Assembly: GCF_046127645.1 (NCBI RefSeq)
Contig: NZ_CP175919.1
From: Clostridium_F caseinilyticum
Lineage (GTDB): Bacteria > Bacillota > Clostridia > Clostridiales > Clostridiaceae
Direction: 5' to 3' (one strand)
Length of the DNA stretch: 64,000 bases
Shown: positions 36,426-45,462 of the stretch, piece by piece
How positions within the stretch are numbered: the stretch's first letter is position 1
How the letters are laid out: each line of letters begins with the position of its first letter
Notes under the pieces: generated by a model
Told to the model about the DNA's origin: nothing
The model's input: the letters and a program-made list of their open reading frames with translations, nothing else
Database searches by the model: none
Position numbers and translations under genes: made by a program

Positions 36426-37859
36426 TTGGAAAATATTAATTATGACTCATTACTTATACTTTCTTTATTTGCATTTATAACTCCACTTTTTATAAATGCT
36501 TTTAAAAAATACAAAGTCCCTTTTGTGGTAGGAGAACTTTTTGTAGGTATTATAATTGGTAAAAGTTTTTTAAATTTAATACAAGTAGATCCTTGGATAC
36601 AATTTTTATCTAATCTAGGATTAGCTTATTTAATGTTTTTAAGTGGATTAGAAATTGATGTTCATAGTATAAAAGTTAGTAAAGGTAGCAAAGGAACTAA
36701 TAACATAATTATTTGTATTACAATGTCTTTATTATCAATAATAGTTTCTTTTATTATATGTAAATTTTTATATTCTTTAGGTATTATTAAGGATACTATG
36801 TTTATGACCTTTTTATTTTCAGCAGCAGCACCTGGATTTTTGGTACCATTTTTAAAACAAAAAGATATATTGAAAACGGAATTTGGGCAGATTTTATTGA
36901 TATTTTCACTTATAGGTGAATTTGTAAGCTTAATAGCTATGACTATTATATCATCCAAATTAACTTATGGATTAAGTTATAAGAGCTTTTTATTTTTAAT
37001 AGTTATTATAGTTTCTTTTTTTATTTATAAAATATTAAGTAAATTGCAAGGAAAATATGATTTTGCTACTTTAGCAACTAATAATACTCATTTAGAAGTA
37101 AGAGCAGCTTTTGCATTAATACTTATTTTAGTTACCATATCAAATAAAACTGGTACAGAAATAGCTTTAGGTTCATTTTTAGCTGGAGTTATATTTACAT
37201 TTTTAACAGATAAAAGCCATGAAGAAGATTTAAAATACAAATTAGATATTATAGGATATGGATTTTTAATTCCTATATTTTTTATAATGGTAGGTGTAAA
37301 TTTAGATGTAACTACTATATTTAAAAACCCTAATAACTTAATATCAATTCCTTTAATTATATTAATAATTTATATTATTAAATTTGTTCCGTCTTTGGTA
37401 TTAAAGCGTAAATTTGGAACCAATAAAGCTTTATCTGGATCAATTATTTTATCTAGTCAATTAAGTATATTAATAGTGGGAGCTCAAATTGCTTTTAATT
37501 TAAAACTAATTTCTCAGGACGGATACTCATGTTTGATTTTAACTGCTGTGATATCATGTATGTTGTTTCCTTTCATATTTGATAAAGTTATGAAATATCA
37601 TGATTTAGGTAGGACTGTGGAAGCTAATACTAATAAAATTTGTGTGAGAGAAGTGGTTCCAACCAATAAAAAAATATTTAATAAACCTTTAAAAGATTTA
37701 AACATACCCCAAGGAGCTAGAATATTTTTAATTATTAGAGAAGAAAAAGAATTAATTCCAGATGGGAGTTCACAGATTTTAGAAGGGGATGTATTATTAA
37801 TTGCAGGACTTTCTGATAAATCCTTAGATTTTTTAAAGATATTAAAAGATGAAAATTAG
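36426..37859 (+). CDS. Cation:proton antiporter (CPA2/Kef type) with TrkA-C domain
   Basis: A 477-residue transporter with about 12 membrane segments of the Na+/H+ exchanger fold (residues 1-390), beginning LILSLFAFITPLFINAF and VVGELFVGIIIG. A cytoplasmic C-terminal TrkA-C-like domain (about 400-475: KPLKDLNIPQGARIFLIIREE...LEGDVLLIAG) probably regulates it by binding a ligand. Ion specificity (K+ or Na+) cannot be read from sequence. It starts at TTG about 10 nt after AAGGAG. The repeat units at 36 kb lie just upstream. Confidence 0.9.
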   Translation: MENINYDSLLILSLFAFITPLFINAFKKYKVPFVVGELFVGIIIGKSFLNLIQVDPWIQFLSNLGLAYLMFLSGLEIDVHSIKVSKGSKGTNNIIICITMSLLSIIVSFIICKFLYSLGIIKDTMFMTFLFSAAAPGFLVPFLKQKDILKTEFGQILLIFSLIGEFVSLIAMTIISSKLTYGLSYKSFLFLIVIIVSFFIYKILSKLQGKYDFATLATNNTHLEVRAAFALILILVTISNKTGTEIALGSFLAGVIFTFLTDKSHEEDLKYKLDIIGYGFLIPIFFIMVGVNLDVTTIFKNPNNLISIPLIILIIYIIKFVPSLVLKRKFGTNKALSGSIILSSQLSILIVGAQIAFNLKLISQDGYSCLILTAVISCMLFPFIFDKVMKYHDLGRTVEANTNKICVREVVPTNKKIFNKPLKDLNIPQGARIFLIIREEKELIPDGSSQILEGDVLLIAGLSDKSLDFLKILKDEN

Positions 37860-37884
37860 AATAATAAATATAAAAATTTAAATT

Positions 37885-37935
37885 AAAATGCTATGAATCT
37901 TGAAAATATGTTATTCTCAAGATTCATAGCATTTT
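37885..37935. terminator. Bidirectional terminator
   Basis: A 19-bp perfect stem (37885-37903 with 37917-37935) lies between the antiporter and the convergent carboxymuconolactone decarboxylase-family gene. Confidence 0.85.
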
Positions 37936-37979
37936 AAGTATAAAATAAACTTTATAACTATGACAAATATATAAGTTTT

Positions 37980-38324
37980 TTATTTATCAAATTCATTTAA
38001 AGCATCAACCAATATTGTAGAACTATAAGCCATTGATGGTCCTCCACCAAAGGCCATTGCTACTGTTCCAGCTTCTATTATCTGTTCTCTAGTTAATCCT
38101 GCATCTAAAGCACTTTTAACATGAGCTGATATGCAATATTGACATCTACTATAAACAGATAAAGCTATAGCGATAGCTTCTTTTGTTTTTAAATCCAATG
38201 CACCATCTTTAAAAACTGATTGTATAAAATTGTTTAAGGCTTTCATTTCTTCTGGACTAGAAGATACTAATTCTCCTGCTCCTTTTTGTAAATGACCTAT
38301 CATTTGTTTTGTATTTTCTGACAT
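37980..38324 (-). CDS. Carboxymuconolactone decarboxylase / AhpD-like family protein
   Basis: A 114-residue all-helical protein of the CMD/AhpD fold. The CxxC redox pair with nearby His is seen in SRCQYCISAHVKSALDAG, as in AhpD alkylhydroperoxidases. Small stand-alone members form oligomers and may reduce peroxides; the substrate is unknown. The ribosome binding site is GGGGG, about 8 nt before ATG. Confidence 0.92.
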   Translation of the reverse strand: MSENTKQMIGHLQKGAGELVSSSPEEMKALNNFIQSVFKDGALDLKTKEAIAIALSVYSRCQYCISAHVKSALDAGLTREQIIEAGTVAMAFGGGPSMAYSSTILVDALNEFDK

Positions 38325-38481
38325 ATAAAAATCCCCCTATTTTTATAATATTCTATAATTTATTTACATATATAACATTATACTTCACTTTTTTACTTTA
38401 TTTATATACTATAGAAAACTTTTATAATATTAGCTTTAATTATAAGTAATTAATATAGGATTTTAGTATATAATAGAAATT

Positions 38482-38982
38482 TTATATAATTTTTTCAAAA
38501 CATTTGAATGGATTTTCCTTGCCTCTAAAATAAACTTCTCCAACTATAGAATAACCTAGTTTTTTATAAAGATTTATTGCTACTTTATTTTTTGAATAGG
38601 TATCTAATCTTATAGATTTACAATTAAGCTTTCTGGCCTTTTCATCTACAAAACTCATAATAGTTTTAGCTATACCCTTTCCTTGGAATTTTGGATTTAC
38701 TGCTAATCTATGTACTACCAAAGGAGAGTTATCATTTAGTTTCCAGTGAATACTTCCATATTCAGGAGCCTGGAATTTATTTATTACTATAATAGCCATA
38801 CAGTTATTTTCCTCTATTATAGTGTATAAATTTTCATCTATTATATCCTTTTTTAATGTATCTTGATCTGGATATGCTCCATCCCATTGATCATTCCCGT
38901 TTTCTATCATATGTTTTTTTACAATTGATATCATTTCCATTATAAGAATCAAATCATTTTCTTTAGCTAATCTTAAGTTCAT
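38482..38982 (-). CDS. GNAT family N-acetyltransferase
   Basis: A 166-residue acetyltransferase. The acetyl-CoA pyrophosphate-binding segment is RLAVNPKFQGKGIAKTIMSFV, and the C-terminal YSKNKVAINLYKKLGYSIVGE is typical. The substrate is unknown. AAGGGAGG precedes ATG at good spacing; single gene. Confidence 0.92.
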   Translation of the reverse strand: MNLRLAKENDLILIMEMISIVKKHMIENGNDQWDGAYPDQDTLKKDIIDENLYTIIEENNCMAIIVINKFQAPEYGSIHWKLNDNSPLVVHRLAVNPKFQGKGIAKTIMSFVDEKARKLNCKSIRLDTYSKNKVAINLYKKLGYSIVGEVYFRGKENPFKCFEKII

Positions 38983-39107
38983 TTTATTTCCTCCCTTGTT
39001 TGTTTATTTCTATTATTATATTTTAATAAATACATGCATATATTTTCAACTAAATTAATATAATAGTTCCTATATAAAGTTATTTATTTTTTAATATTTA
39101 AAAATTT

Positions 39108-39155
39108 ATAAAAGGGATGTTTCAAAGTAAAGTTATTTTGAAACATCCCTTTTAT
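39108..39155 (-). terminator. Terminator after the YbjQ-family gene
   Basis: A perfect 19-bp stem (39108-39126 with 39137-39155) flanked by T-rich sequence on the minus strand, just downstream of the YbjQ stop. Confidence 0.85.
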
Positions 39156-39179
39156 AAACTATTCTATTTTTTTAATAAA

Positions 39180-39491
39180 TTATTTGAATTTTACAGCAGT
39201 ACCATAAGCTATAACCTCTGCAGCCCCTTGCATTATGTTACTTGTGGCATATCTTATATTTAAAATTCCATCTGCATGTAAAGCCTCTGCTTCTTTTACC
39301 ATTCGTTTAGTAGCTTTGGATCTAGCTTCATTCATCATTTCGGTATAACTTACGATTTCTCCCCCTACTAAAGTTTTAAGACCACTTAATATATCTTTAC
39401 CTACATTTTTAGACCATACAATAGATCCTTTAACTATGGATAAAGTTTCTACTTCTTTTCCTGTTATATAATCAGTATTTACTAATATCAT
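39180..39491 (-). CDS. YbjQ family protein (heavy-metal-binding-domain fold, UPF0145)
   Basis: A 103-residue protein of the YbjQ/DUF74 family, pentameric with an unknown role. Family features are MILVNTDYITGKEVE, the GGEIVSYTEMMNEARSKA segment, and ADGILNIRYATSNI. The start is ATG at 39491, 9 nt after AAGGAGG; a longer in-frame form would read back through this site. It overlaps the upstream small membrane protein gene by 20 bp, so the two are cotranscribed and translationally linked. Confidence 0.9.
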   Translation of the reverse strand: MILVNTDYITGKEVETLSIVKGSIVWSKNVGKDILSGLKTLVGGEIVSYTEMMNEARSKATKRMVKEAEALHADGILNIRYATSNIMQGAAEVIAYGTAVKFK

Positions 39492-39705
39492 CTCTATCTT
39501 CCTCCTTGATTTCTTTAATTCTTTCATACATATTGTAAATTAATGCTCCCACTAAAGCTATGAAAAGCAAAACTATAATAATTAGTAAAAGTTTAATCAT
39601 ATTATTACTTATATCAAGTATTGGTATAAAAAAAGCACTACCATATAATAAGATTATAATAGAAAATATTATAGTTATAATAATAGTGCTAATATATTTT
39701 CCCAT
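39472..39705 (-). CDS. Small two-helix membrane protein
   Basis: A 77-residue protein with two hydrophobic segments (about 4-28 and 36-58) and a charged C-terminal tail (ERIKEIKEEDRDDISKY). No family recognised. The gene overlaps the start of the YbjQ-family gene and has a good ribosome binding site (AAAGGAG). Function unknown; a partner of YbjQ is inferred from the overlap. Confidence 0.75.
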   Translation of the reverse strand: MGKYISTIIITIIFSIIILLYGSAFFIPILDISNNMIKLLLIIIVLLFIALVGALIYNMYERIKEIKEEDRDDISKY

Positions 39706-39836
39706 ATATTATCTCCTTTTGTAATTATGTAAATACATTATAATATTTTATTAATTAAATTACTATATTATTTTTTATTTTTTTATTGTAAAATTATTAT
39801 AAATATACAGACAATTTATAGAGGGTGGTTATTTTT

Positions 39837-40079
39837 ATGTTAACAATAAACATTTGTGTGGGAAGTGCTTGTCATTTAAAAGGTTCTTATAAAGTAATAA
39901 ATTCTATTCAAAACTTTATAGAGAAAAATAATGTAAAGGATAAAGTAGAAATAAAGGGTTCTTTTTGTTTAGGCCATTGTACTGAGGGTGTTTCTGTAAA
40001 GGTTAAGGATCAAATTTATTCTGTAAATGAAGAAAATGCAGAAGAATTTTTTAATAATGTGATACTTAGGAATATATAG
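39837..40079 (+). CDS. Thioredoxin-like [2Fe-2S] ferredoxin (NuoE C-terminal-domain type)
   Basis: An 80-residue protein with the fold of the NuoE/HydC [2Fe-2S] domain. Cluster ligands are in CVGSACHLKG (C-x4-C) and CLGHCTEG (C-x3-C). It probably passes electrons to or from the hydrogenase-like proteins encoded next to it. The start is ATG at 39837; an upstream GTG lies inside the binding site GAGGGTGG. It is first in an apparent operon, with the next gene 2 bp after its stop. Confidence 0.88.
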   Translation: MLTINICVGSACHLKGSYKVINSIQNFIEKNNVKDKVEIKGSFCLGHCTEGVSVKVKDQIYSVNEENAEEFFNNVILRNI

Positions 40080-40081
40080 CA

Positions 40082-41806
40082 ATGAATTATATAGATATAT
40101 CCGGATTAAACTGCAAAAACTGTTATAAATGTTTAAGAGCTTGTCCGGTAAAAGCCATTAAATTTAAAAATGAGAAAGCAGAAATAGTTGAAGAAAGATG
40201 TATATCCTGTGGAAGATGTCTTGTTATTTGTCCCCAAAATGCTAAAAAGGATAAACCAGACATAAAACATGTAAAAGAAGCTATAAGATCTGGGAAGAAA
40301 GTTGTGGCTAGTGTTTCTTCAGTATTTGCAGGTGTATTTAATGTTGAGGAAGGCAAGATAGTTTCTGCCTTAAGAGGATTAGGATTTTGTTATGTAGAGG
40401 AAACAGCCCTTGGTGGAGAAATTGTTACTGAATTATATAAGGACTATGTAGAAACAACTAAATTTAAAAATTATATTACAACATCCTGCCCTTCTATTGT
40501 TAATTTAATAGAAAAATATTTTCCTTCTCTTATAAAATATATGATACCTATTTCCTCTTCCATGACAGCTCATGGGAAAATATTAAAGGAAATTTGGGAT
40601 AAAGATGCTTTTGTAGTATTTATAGGTCCTTGTATAGCTAAAAAGACAGAATCAGATAGTTATAAAAAAGAAAAAATTGTAGATGCTGTTATAAATTTTG
40701 ATGAACTGAAGACTTGGTTTAAAGAGTGGAATATAGACTTAAATTCTATGCCTGTAGGAGAATTTGATAGAAATGCCTACAAAAAAACTCGCTCTTTTAC
40801 TTTAAGTGGTGGAATAATAAGTTCTATGGGGAATGTAATAGAAAATAATAATTTAATCCCTATGTCAGTAAGTGGAATTGAAGAATCTATTCAAGTACTG
40901 AAGAGTATAGAAATAGGAGAAATATCTAATGCCTTTTTAGAAATTACCACCTGTAGAGGTAATTGTGTAGGTGGGCCTAACATGATTAAAAATGAAGTTT
41001 CTTACTACACAAGATTAAATAAAGTTAAGAATTATATAAAAAATAGAGATACTAGCAATACAATAAGATTACTTTCTGTACCAGATAATATTGATTTTTC
41101 AATATCTTTTAAAGATTCACATTTTGAAAAGAAAAAGGCTTCCAGAAAAGAACTTCTAAAGATAATGAAAAGTATGGGTAAACATACAAAAGAGGATGAG
41201 CTTAATTGTGGAGTATGCGGCTATAACACTTGCATAGAAAAAGCTCAAGCTATTTATGAGGGAATGGCAGAAACCAATATGTGTCTTCATTTTATGAGAA
41301 ATAAAGCTGAAAATTTGACTAATGTAATTTTCGAAAATACAGTTAATTGCATTTTTATTCTAGATGAGAACATGAATGTAAAAGAAATAAATCCTGCCGC
41401 TGAAGAAGTTTTTATGATAAAAGCTAAAGATATAAAAGACAAGCCTATATCCCTATTAATTAATGATGAAGATTTTAAATATGTTAGAGAAACAGGAAAA
41501 AGCATTATAGGTAAAAAGGTACATTATCATAAATACAATGTAATTTTTATTAAAACTATAGTTTATATGCCAAAGCAAGATATAGTTATGGTATCTATGA
41601 TGGATATTACAAAAGAAGAAGAAAATAAAAAAGAACTATTAAAAGTGAAAGAGCAAACCATAGATACAGCTCATGAAGTAATAAAAAAACAAATGAGAGT
41701 AGCTCAAGAAATAGCTAGTCTTCTTGGCGAAACTACTGCAGAAACTAAAATTACCTTAACTAAATTAAAACAAGTGGTGGAAGGAGATAAAAGTGATATA
41801 AAATGA
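40082..41806 (+). CDS. Sensory [FeFe] hydrogenase with PAS domain (HydS-like), copy 1
   Basis: A 574-residue group C-type hydrogenase-like protein. Two [4Fe-4S] motifs lie at Cys11/14/17/21 and Cys40/43/46/50. The H-cluster domain (about 65-330) keeps cluster-binding cysteines 136 (TSCPS), 184 (GPCIAKK) and 291/295 (CRGNC). The proton-relay Cys of catalytic enzymes (the first C of TSCCP) is Ser here, and MPC is GPC, so fast catalysis is unlikely. A further Fe-S module (Cys376, 379, 384, 401), a PAS domain (about 415-515) and a C-terminal helix follow. It likely senses H2 or redox state and signals to the phosphatase whose start overlaps its stop (ATGA). Known for the group: sensory role; inferred here: output. 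Confidence 0.9.
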   Translation: MNYIDISGLNCKNCYKCLRACPVKAIKFKNEKAEIVEERCISCGRCLVICPQNAKKDKPDIKHVKEAIRSGKKVVASVSSVFAGVFNVEEGKIVSALRGLGFCYVEETALGGEIVTELYKDYVETTKFKNYITTSCPSIVNLIEKYFPSLIKYMIPISSSMTAHGKILKEIWDKDAFVVFIGPCIAKKTESDSYKKEKIVDAVINFDELKTWFKEWNIDLNSMPVGEFDRNAYKKTRSFTLSGGIISSMGNVIENNNLIPMSVSGIEESIQVLKSIEIGEISNAFLEITTCRGNCVGGPNMIKNEVSYYTRLNKVKNYIKNRDTSNTIRLLSVPDNIDFSISFKDSHFEKKKASRKELLKIMKSMGKHTKEDELNCGVCGYNTCIEKAQAIYEGMAETNMCLHFMRNKAENLTNVIFENTVNCIFILDENMNVKEINPAAEEVFMIKAKDIKDKPISLLINDEDFKYVRETGKSIIGKKVHYHKYNVIFIKTIVYMPKQDIVMVSMMDITKEEENKKELLKVKEQTIDTAHEVIKKQMRVAQEIASLLGETTAETKITLTKLKQVVEGDKSDIK

Positions 41807-42972
41807 GTTTATTTGTAGAAGTAGCTTCTCATAGTCTAAATAAATATGGTGAAGAACTATGTGGAGATATGGTAGAAGTTGTACGACTTTCAGATTGCAC
41901 CATAATAGTATTAGCAGATGGATTAGGTAGTGGAGTGAAAGCTAATATATTATCTACTTTAACATCTAAAATAGCAGCTACTATGCTTAAAGAAGGTGCA
42001 AATTTATATGATACAGTGGACACTATAGTTAATACTTTACCTATATGCAAAGTAAGAAACATAGCCTATTCCACCTTTACTTTAATAAAAATATATAATA
42101 ATGGAGATGCCTATATTGCAGAGTATGATAGTCCCCCAATATTTATTATAAGAAACAATAAATATTTAGATTTTCCTAAAAAAGAAATAATAATAGACTT
42201 TAAAAGAGTTTTAGAAAGTAATATAAAATTAAAACCTGGAGATTTACTTACTGTAGTAAGTGATGGAGTTATTCATGCAGGATTAGGAGAAATACTTAAT
42301 TTAGGTTGGCAATGGGAAAATGTTAAAGATTATTTGGAAAGAAGATCTTATCAAAATATGTCTACTCAATTCATTGCAAAGGATCTATTAGAAGTTTGCT
42401 TTGATCTTTATGCTGGAAAGCCTGGAGATGATACAACTGTAGTTTCTGTAGGTATAAAAAAGCCAGTATATGTGGATTTATTTACAGGTCCTCCTAAGGA
42501 TAAATCTAAAGATAAATATGTTATAGAACAATTAATGAAAGGTAATGGGAAAAAAGTAATTTGTGGAGGGACTGCGGCTAATATAGTTCAGAGAGAATTA
42601 AATAGAGAATTAAAGGTGAATCTTGATCTTATCAATACTGATCTTCCCCCTACTGCTACCATGGAAGGCATAGATTTAATTACAGAAGGAGTTCTCACAT
42701 TAAGCTGTGCATTGGATATGATTAAAAGTTATTCTGACCCATTTTATAAATTGGAAGAAAATAAATTAATATTGAAAAAAGATGCAGCTTCTTTGTTAGT
42801 TAAAGTATTAATGGAATGCACTCATTTAAATATATGGGTTGGCAGTGCTATGAATCCTGCTCATCAAAATCCAAACTTACCCATAGATTTAAGTATAAAA
42901 TTAAAATTGGTAGAAGAATTATCAGAATATATGAAAAACTTAGGTAAAATTGTTACTGTAAATGCAATATAA
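41803..42972 (+). CDS. SpoIIE/PP2C-type serine phosphatase with extra C-terminal domain
   Basis: A 389-residue protein. Residues 1-220 form a PP2C/SpoIIE phosphatase with metal-binding motifs LADGLGSG, VVSDGVIHAG and PGDDTTVVSVG, so it should be active. The C-terminal ~165 residues (from PVYVDLFTGPPKDKS) contain KVICGGTAANIVQREL and LDLINTDLPPTATMEGID and are not recognised as a common domain. It overlaps the end of the first sensory hydrogenase by 4 bp and is followed by the second, so it is the probable output of H2/redox sensing, perhaps on a partner-switch anti-sigma pathway. The target is not visible in the window. Confidence 0.88.
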   Translation: MSLFVEVASHSLNKYGEELCGDMVEVVRLSDCTIIVLADGLGSGVKANILSTLTSKIAATMLKEGANLYDTVDTIVNTLPICKVRNIAYSTFTLIKIYNNGDAYIAEYDSPPIFIIRNNKYLDFPKKEIIIDFKRVLESNIKLKPGDLLTVVSDGVIHAGLGEILNLGWQWENVKDYLERRSYQNMSTQFIAKDLLEVCFDLYAGKPGDDTTVVSVGIKKPVYVDLFTGPPKDKSKDKYVIEQLMKGNGKKVICGGTAANIVQRELNRELKVNLDLINTDLPPTATMEGIDLITEGVLTLSCALDMIKSYSDPFYKLEENKLILKKDAASLLVKVLMECTHLNIWVGSAMNPAHQNPNLPIDLSIKLKLVEELSEYMKNLGKIVTVNAI

Positions 42973-43089
42973 CCTACATTTTGGAAATTATTGTTAACTG
43001 CAATGTATATATAGAATAGTTTTTGATAAATTATTATAATAATATTAATTCATCTATTTTAAATCTTTCCTTTAGTTAGGAGGAAAACT

Positions 43090-44829
43090 ATGGATTATAT
43101 AAATTTTAAAAAAGCTAATTGTAAAAATTGCTATAAATGTTTAAGAAGTTGTCCTGTAAAGGCTATAAAATTTAAAAATCATCAAGCAAAAATAGAAATA
43201 GAAAGATGTATTTTATGTAGTCGTTGTGTTTTAGTATGTCCTCAAAATGCACGAAAAGTGATTGATTACTTGGATAAGGTAAAAAATGCTTTAGATGAAA
43301 AGAAAAAAATAGTAGTCTCAATTGCTCCTTCTTTCATGGGGAATTTTAATGTATCCCATGGTAAAATAGTAGCTTCACTAAAAGCTTTAGGAATAAAATA
43401 TGTAGAAGAAACTGCTTTAGGTGCAGATATGACTACTAAATTATATGAAAACTTTTTAAAAGAAAATAAACAAGATTATTATATTACTACAGCGTGTCCT
43501 TCTGTAAATCTTCTTGTTGAAAAATATTATCCAGAATTAGTTAAATATATGTTACCTCTTATGTCACCTATGGCTTGCCATGGAAAAATATTAAAAAAAG
43601 TATATGGAGAAGATTCTTTTACGTTATTCATAGGACCTTGTACCGCAAAAAAAGCTGAGCATGAAAATTATAATTTTGAAAATAGTATAGATGCTATTTT
43701 AACCTATGAAGAATATATGAATTTATTAAAAGAATACAATATAGATATGGAAAATCTAGATCCTGTAGAATTTGATAATAGATCTTTAAAATTAGGAAGT
43801 TATTACCCTATTGTTGGAGGTATTATTGGTAATTTAAAGGATGAATTGAAGGATAAAAATATAAAATCTTTTTATGTAGATGGAGTATATGCCTGTATGG
43901 ATATTTTTGAAAGCATAAAAAAGGGACATATAAAGAATTCTTTTATAGAAGTTAGTGCCTGTGTGGGGAGTTGTATAGGTGGTCCCGAAGTTATAACTAA
44001 CAATCATGAATATTATAATAAGTTAGAAAAGGTTCAAAATTATATTAAGGGTAGACAATGTTGTACAGAATCCTATGAGAGTAAAAAAGATAAAGAAAGT
44101 GGTTTAAAAAGTTTTGATTTAAAATTTAATAGAAGTTTTGTAGATAAATCTATTAATAAAGAAATCAAACATGAAGATCAGATAAATAATATCTTAAAGT
44201 CTATGGGTAAATACAGCAAAGAGGATGAACTTAATTGTGGTGTATGTGGATATAATACCTGTATAGACAAAGCTAACGCTATTTTAGAAGGTATGGCCGA
44301 ACCAGAGATGTGTCTCCACTTTATGAGAAGTAAGGCTGAAAATATATCAAATATAATTTTTGAAAACACAGTTAATTGTATAATAATGGTGGACTATAAT
44401 CTTAATATAATAGAAATAAACCCTGCTGCTGAAAAAACCTTTATGTTAGAGAAAAACTTAGTTAAAAATAAGACTATAAAGTTTTTAATAAATGAAGAAG
44501 ATTTTATTGAAGTTAAGAAAAGCAAAAATAATATTTTAGGTAAAAAAATTATTATTAATAATTATGGATTGGTATTTATAGAAAGTATTATTTTTATAGA
44601 AAAGCAAAATATTTTTCTTTTATCTTTAACCGATATAACAGAAAAAGAGCAAAGTAAAGAGAAACTAAAAACACTTAAGGAAAGTTCTTTTAGGGCAGCA
44701 GAAGAAGTAATAGAAAAACAAATGAGAGTAGCCCAAGAAATTGCTAGTCTTTTGGGAGAAACTACTGCAGAAACTAAAATAACTTTAACAAATTTAAAAA
44801 GAATAGTAGAATCTTCAGATGAAAATTAA
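43090..44829 (+). CDS. Sensory [FeFe] hydrogenase with PAS domain (HydS-like), copy 2
   Basis: A 579-residue paralogue of the protein two genes upstream, with the same order: two [4Fe-4S] motifs, H-cluster domain, four-Cys Fe-S module (ELNCGVCGYNTC), PAS, C-terminal helix. H-cluster motifs are TACPS (the proton-relay Cys is Ala), GPCTAKK and CVGSCIGG. The last ~35 residues (EKQMRVAQEIASLLGE, then TTAETKITLT) are almost identical to copy 1, while the PAS domain differs more, which suggests one shared output partner and different signals. It has its own ribosome binding site (AGGAGG) after a 117-bp gap. Confidence 0.9.
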   Translation: MDYINFKKANCKNCYKCLRSCPVKAIKFKNHQAKIEIERCILCSRCVLVCPQNARKVIDYLDKVKNALDEKKKIVVSIAPSFMGNFNVSHGKIVASLKALGIKYVEETALGADMTTKLYENFLKENKQDYYITTACPSVNLLVEKYYPELVKYMLPLMSPMACHGKILKKVYGEDSFTLFIGPCTAKKAEHENYNFENSIDAILTYEEYMNLLKEYNIDMENLDPVEFDNRSLKLGSYYPIVGGIIGNLKDELKDKNIKSFYVDGVYACMDIFESIKKGHIKNSFIEVSACVGSCIGGPEVITNNHEYYNKLEKVQNYIKGRQCCTESYESKKDKESGLKSFDLKFNRSFVDKSINKEIKHEDQINNILKSMGKYSKEDELNCGVCGYNTCIDKANAILEGMAEPEMCLHFMRSKAENISNIIFENTVNCIIMVDYNLNIIEINPAAEKTFMLEKNLVKNKTIKFLINEEDFIEVKKSKNNILGKKIIINNYGLVFIESIIFIEKQNIFLLSLTDITEKEQSKEKLKTLKESSFRAAEEVIEKQMRVAQEIASLLGETTAETKITLTNLKRIVESSDEN

Positions 44830-44960
44830 TTTATCTTAATTAGTTAAATTAATATAGTATCTTAAATTGAATTTTATTTTAAGGATTCAAGTATAGAATT
44901 ACACTTAGGAACAATTTAGTCTGCTAAAAATTATGAAATTAGATACATGAAATCCCTTTT

Positions 44961-44988
44961 ATCCGGTGGATGTATAGTGCCACCGGAT
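44961..44988 (+). terminator. Stem-loop after the sensory hydrogenase operon
   Basis: ATCCGGTGG (44961-44969) pairs with CCACCGGAT (44980-44988). It is GC-rich for this genome, 130 bp past the last stop, but followed only by TATTATG, so termination is plausible rather than certain. Confidence 0.55.
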
Positions 44989-45050
44989 TATTATGTTGTT
45001 TATTATATAATACTTCTTTTTTTATAGTTAAGGCTTAATTTAATAAATTT

Positions 45051-45097
45051 AACATAATTCATTCTAAGAATTTATTAATCTTAGAATGAATTATGTT
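45051..45097. repeat. Perfect 19-bp inverted repeat
   Basis: AACATAATTCATTCTAAGA and TCTTAGAATGAATTATGTT with a 9-nt loop. It lies next to the dispersed repeat at 45.1 kb and has T-rich flanks; a terminator or repeat end. Confidence 0.6.
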
Positions 45098-45109
45098 TTA
45101 GGAGAAATC

Positions 45110-45235
45110 GTTATCCAAGGGCATAGCCGCTCTTTACTTCCACTTTGAAGAAAAGCAGAGAGTGCAAATCCTCCATTTGGTGCCAATGGTTTTCACAGAG
45201 TGCGATGGGAGTATTAGATCGGGTAGTCATCCAAT
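45110..45235 (-). repeat. Third copy of the 36-kb intergenic repeat, inverted, with enlarged loop
   Basis: Read on the minus strand this begins GATGACTACCCGATCTAATA and ends with the 31-nt core shared exactly with 36185-36215. The outer hairpin (CCGATCT/AGAGCGG) is kept. About 45 nt are inserted in the loop, with their own palindrome (CCATTGG-CACC-AAATGG) and repeated GCACTCT. No ORF. The rest of the 44.83-45.46 kb gap is AT-rich. Confidence 0.65.
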
Positions 45236-45462
45236 AAAAATATGCTCCAATAAATTATATAAATAAATATGATTTATTATGATATAAAAATGTCTATTTA
45301 GATATTAATAACATTTAAACCTATTAACTAATGGTTATTAGAATTAGTTAATAATTTTATTACATTATTGTAATGTTTATGTAATATAAATAAATTCCTA
45401 TATATTTTTTTAAAATATATAATTTTATTTATAGAACAGGTATTTAAAGGAGGATTTGTATT

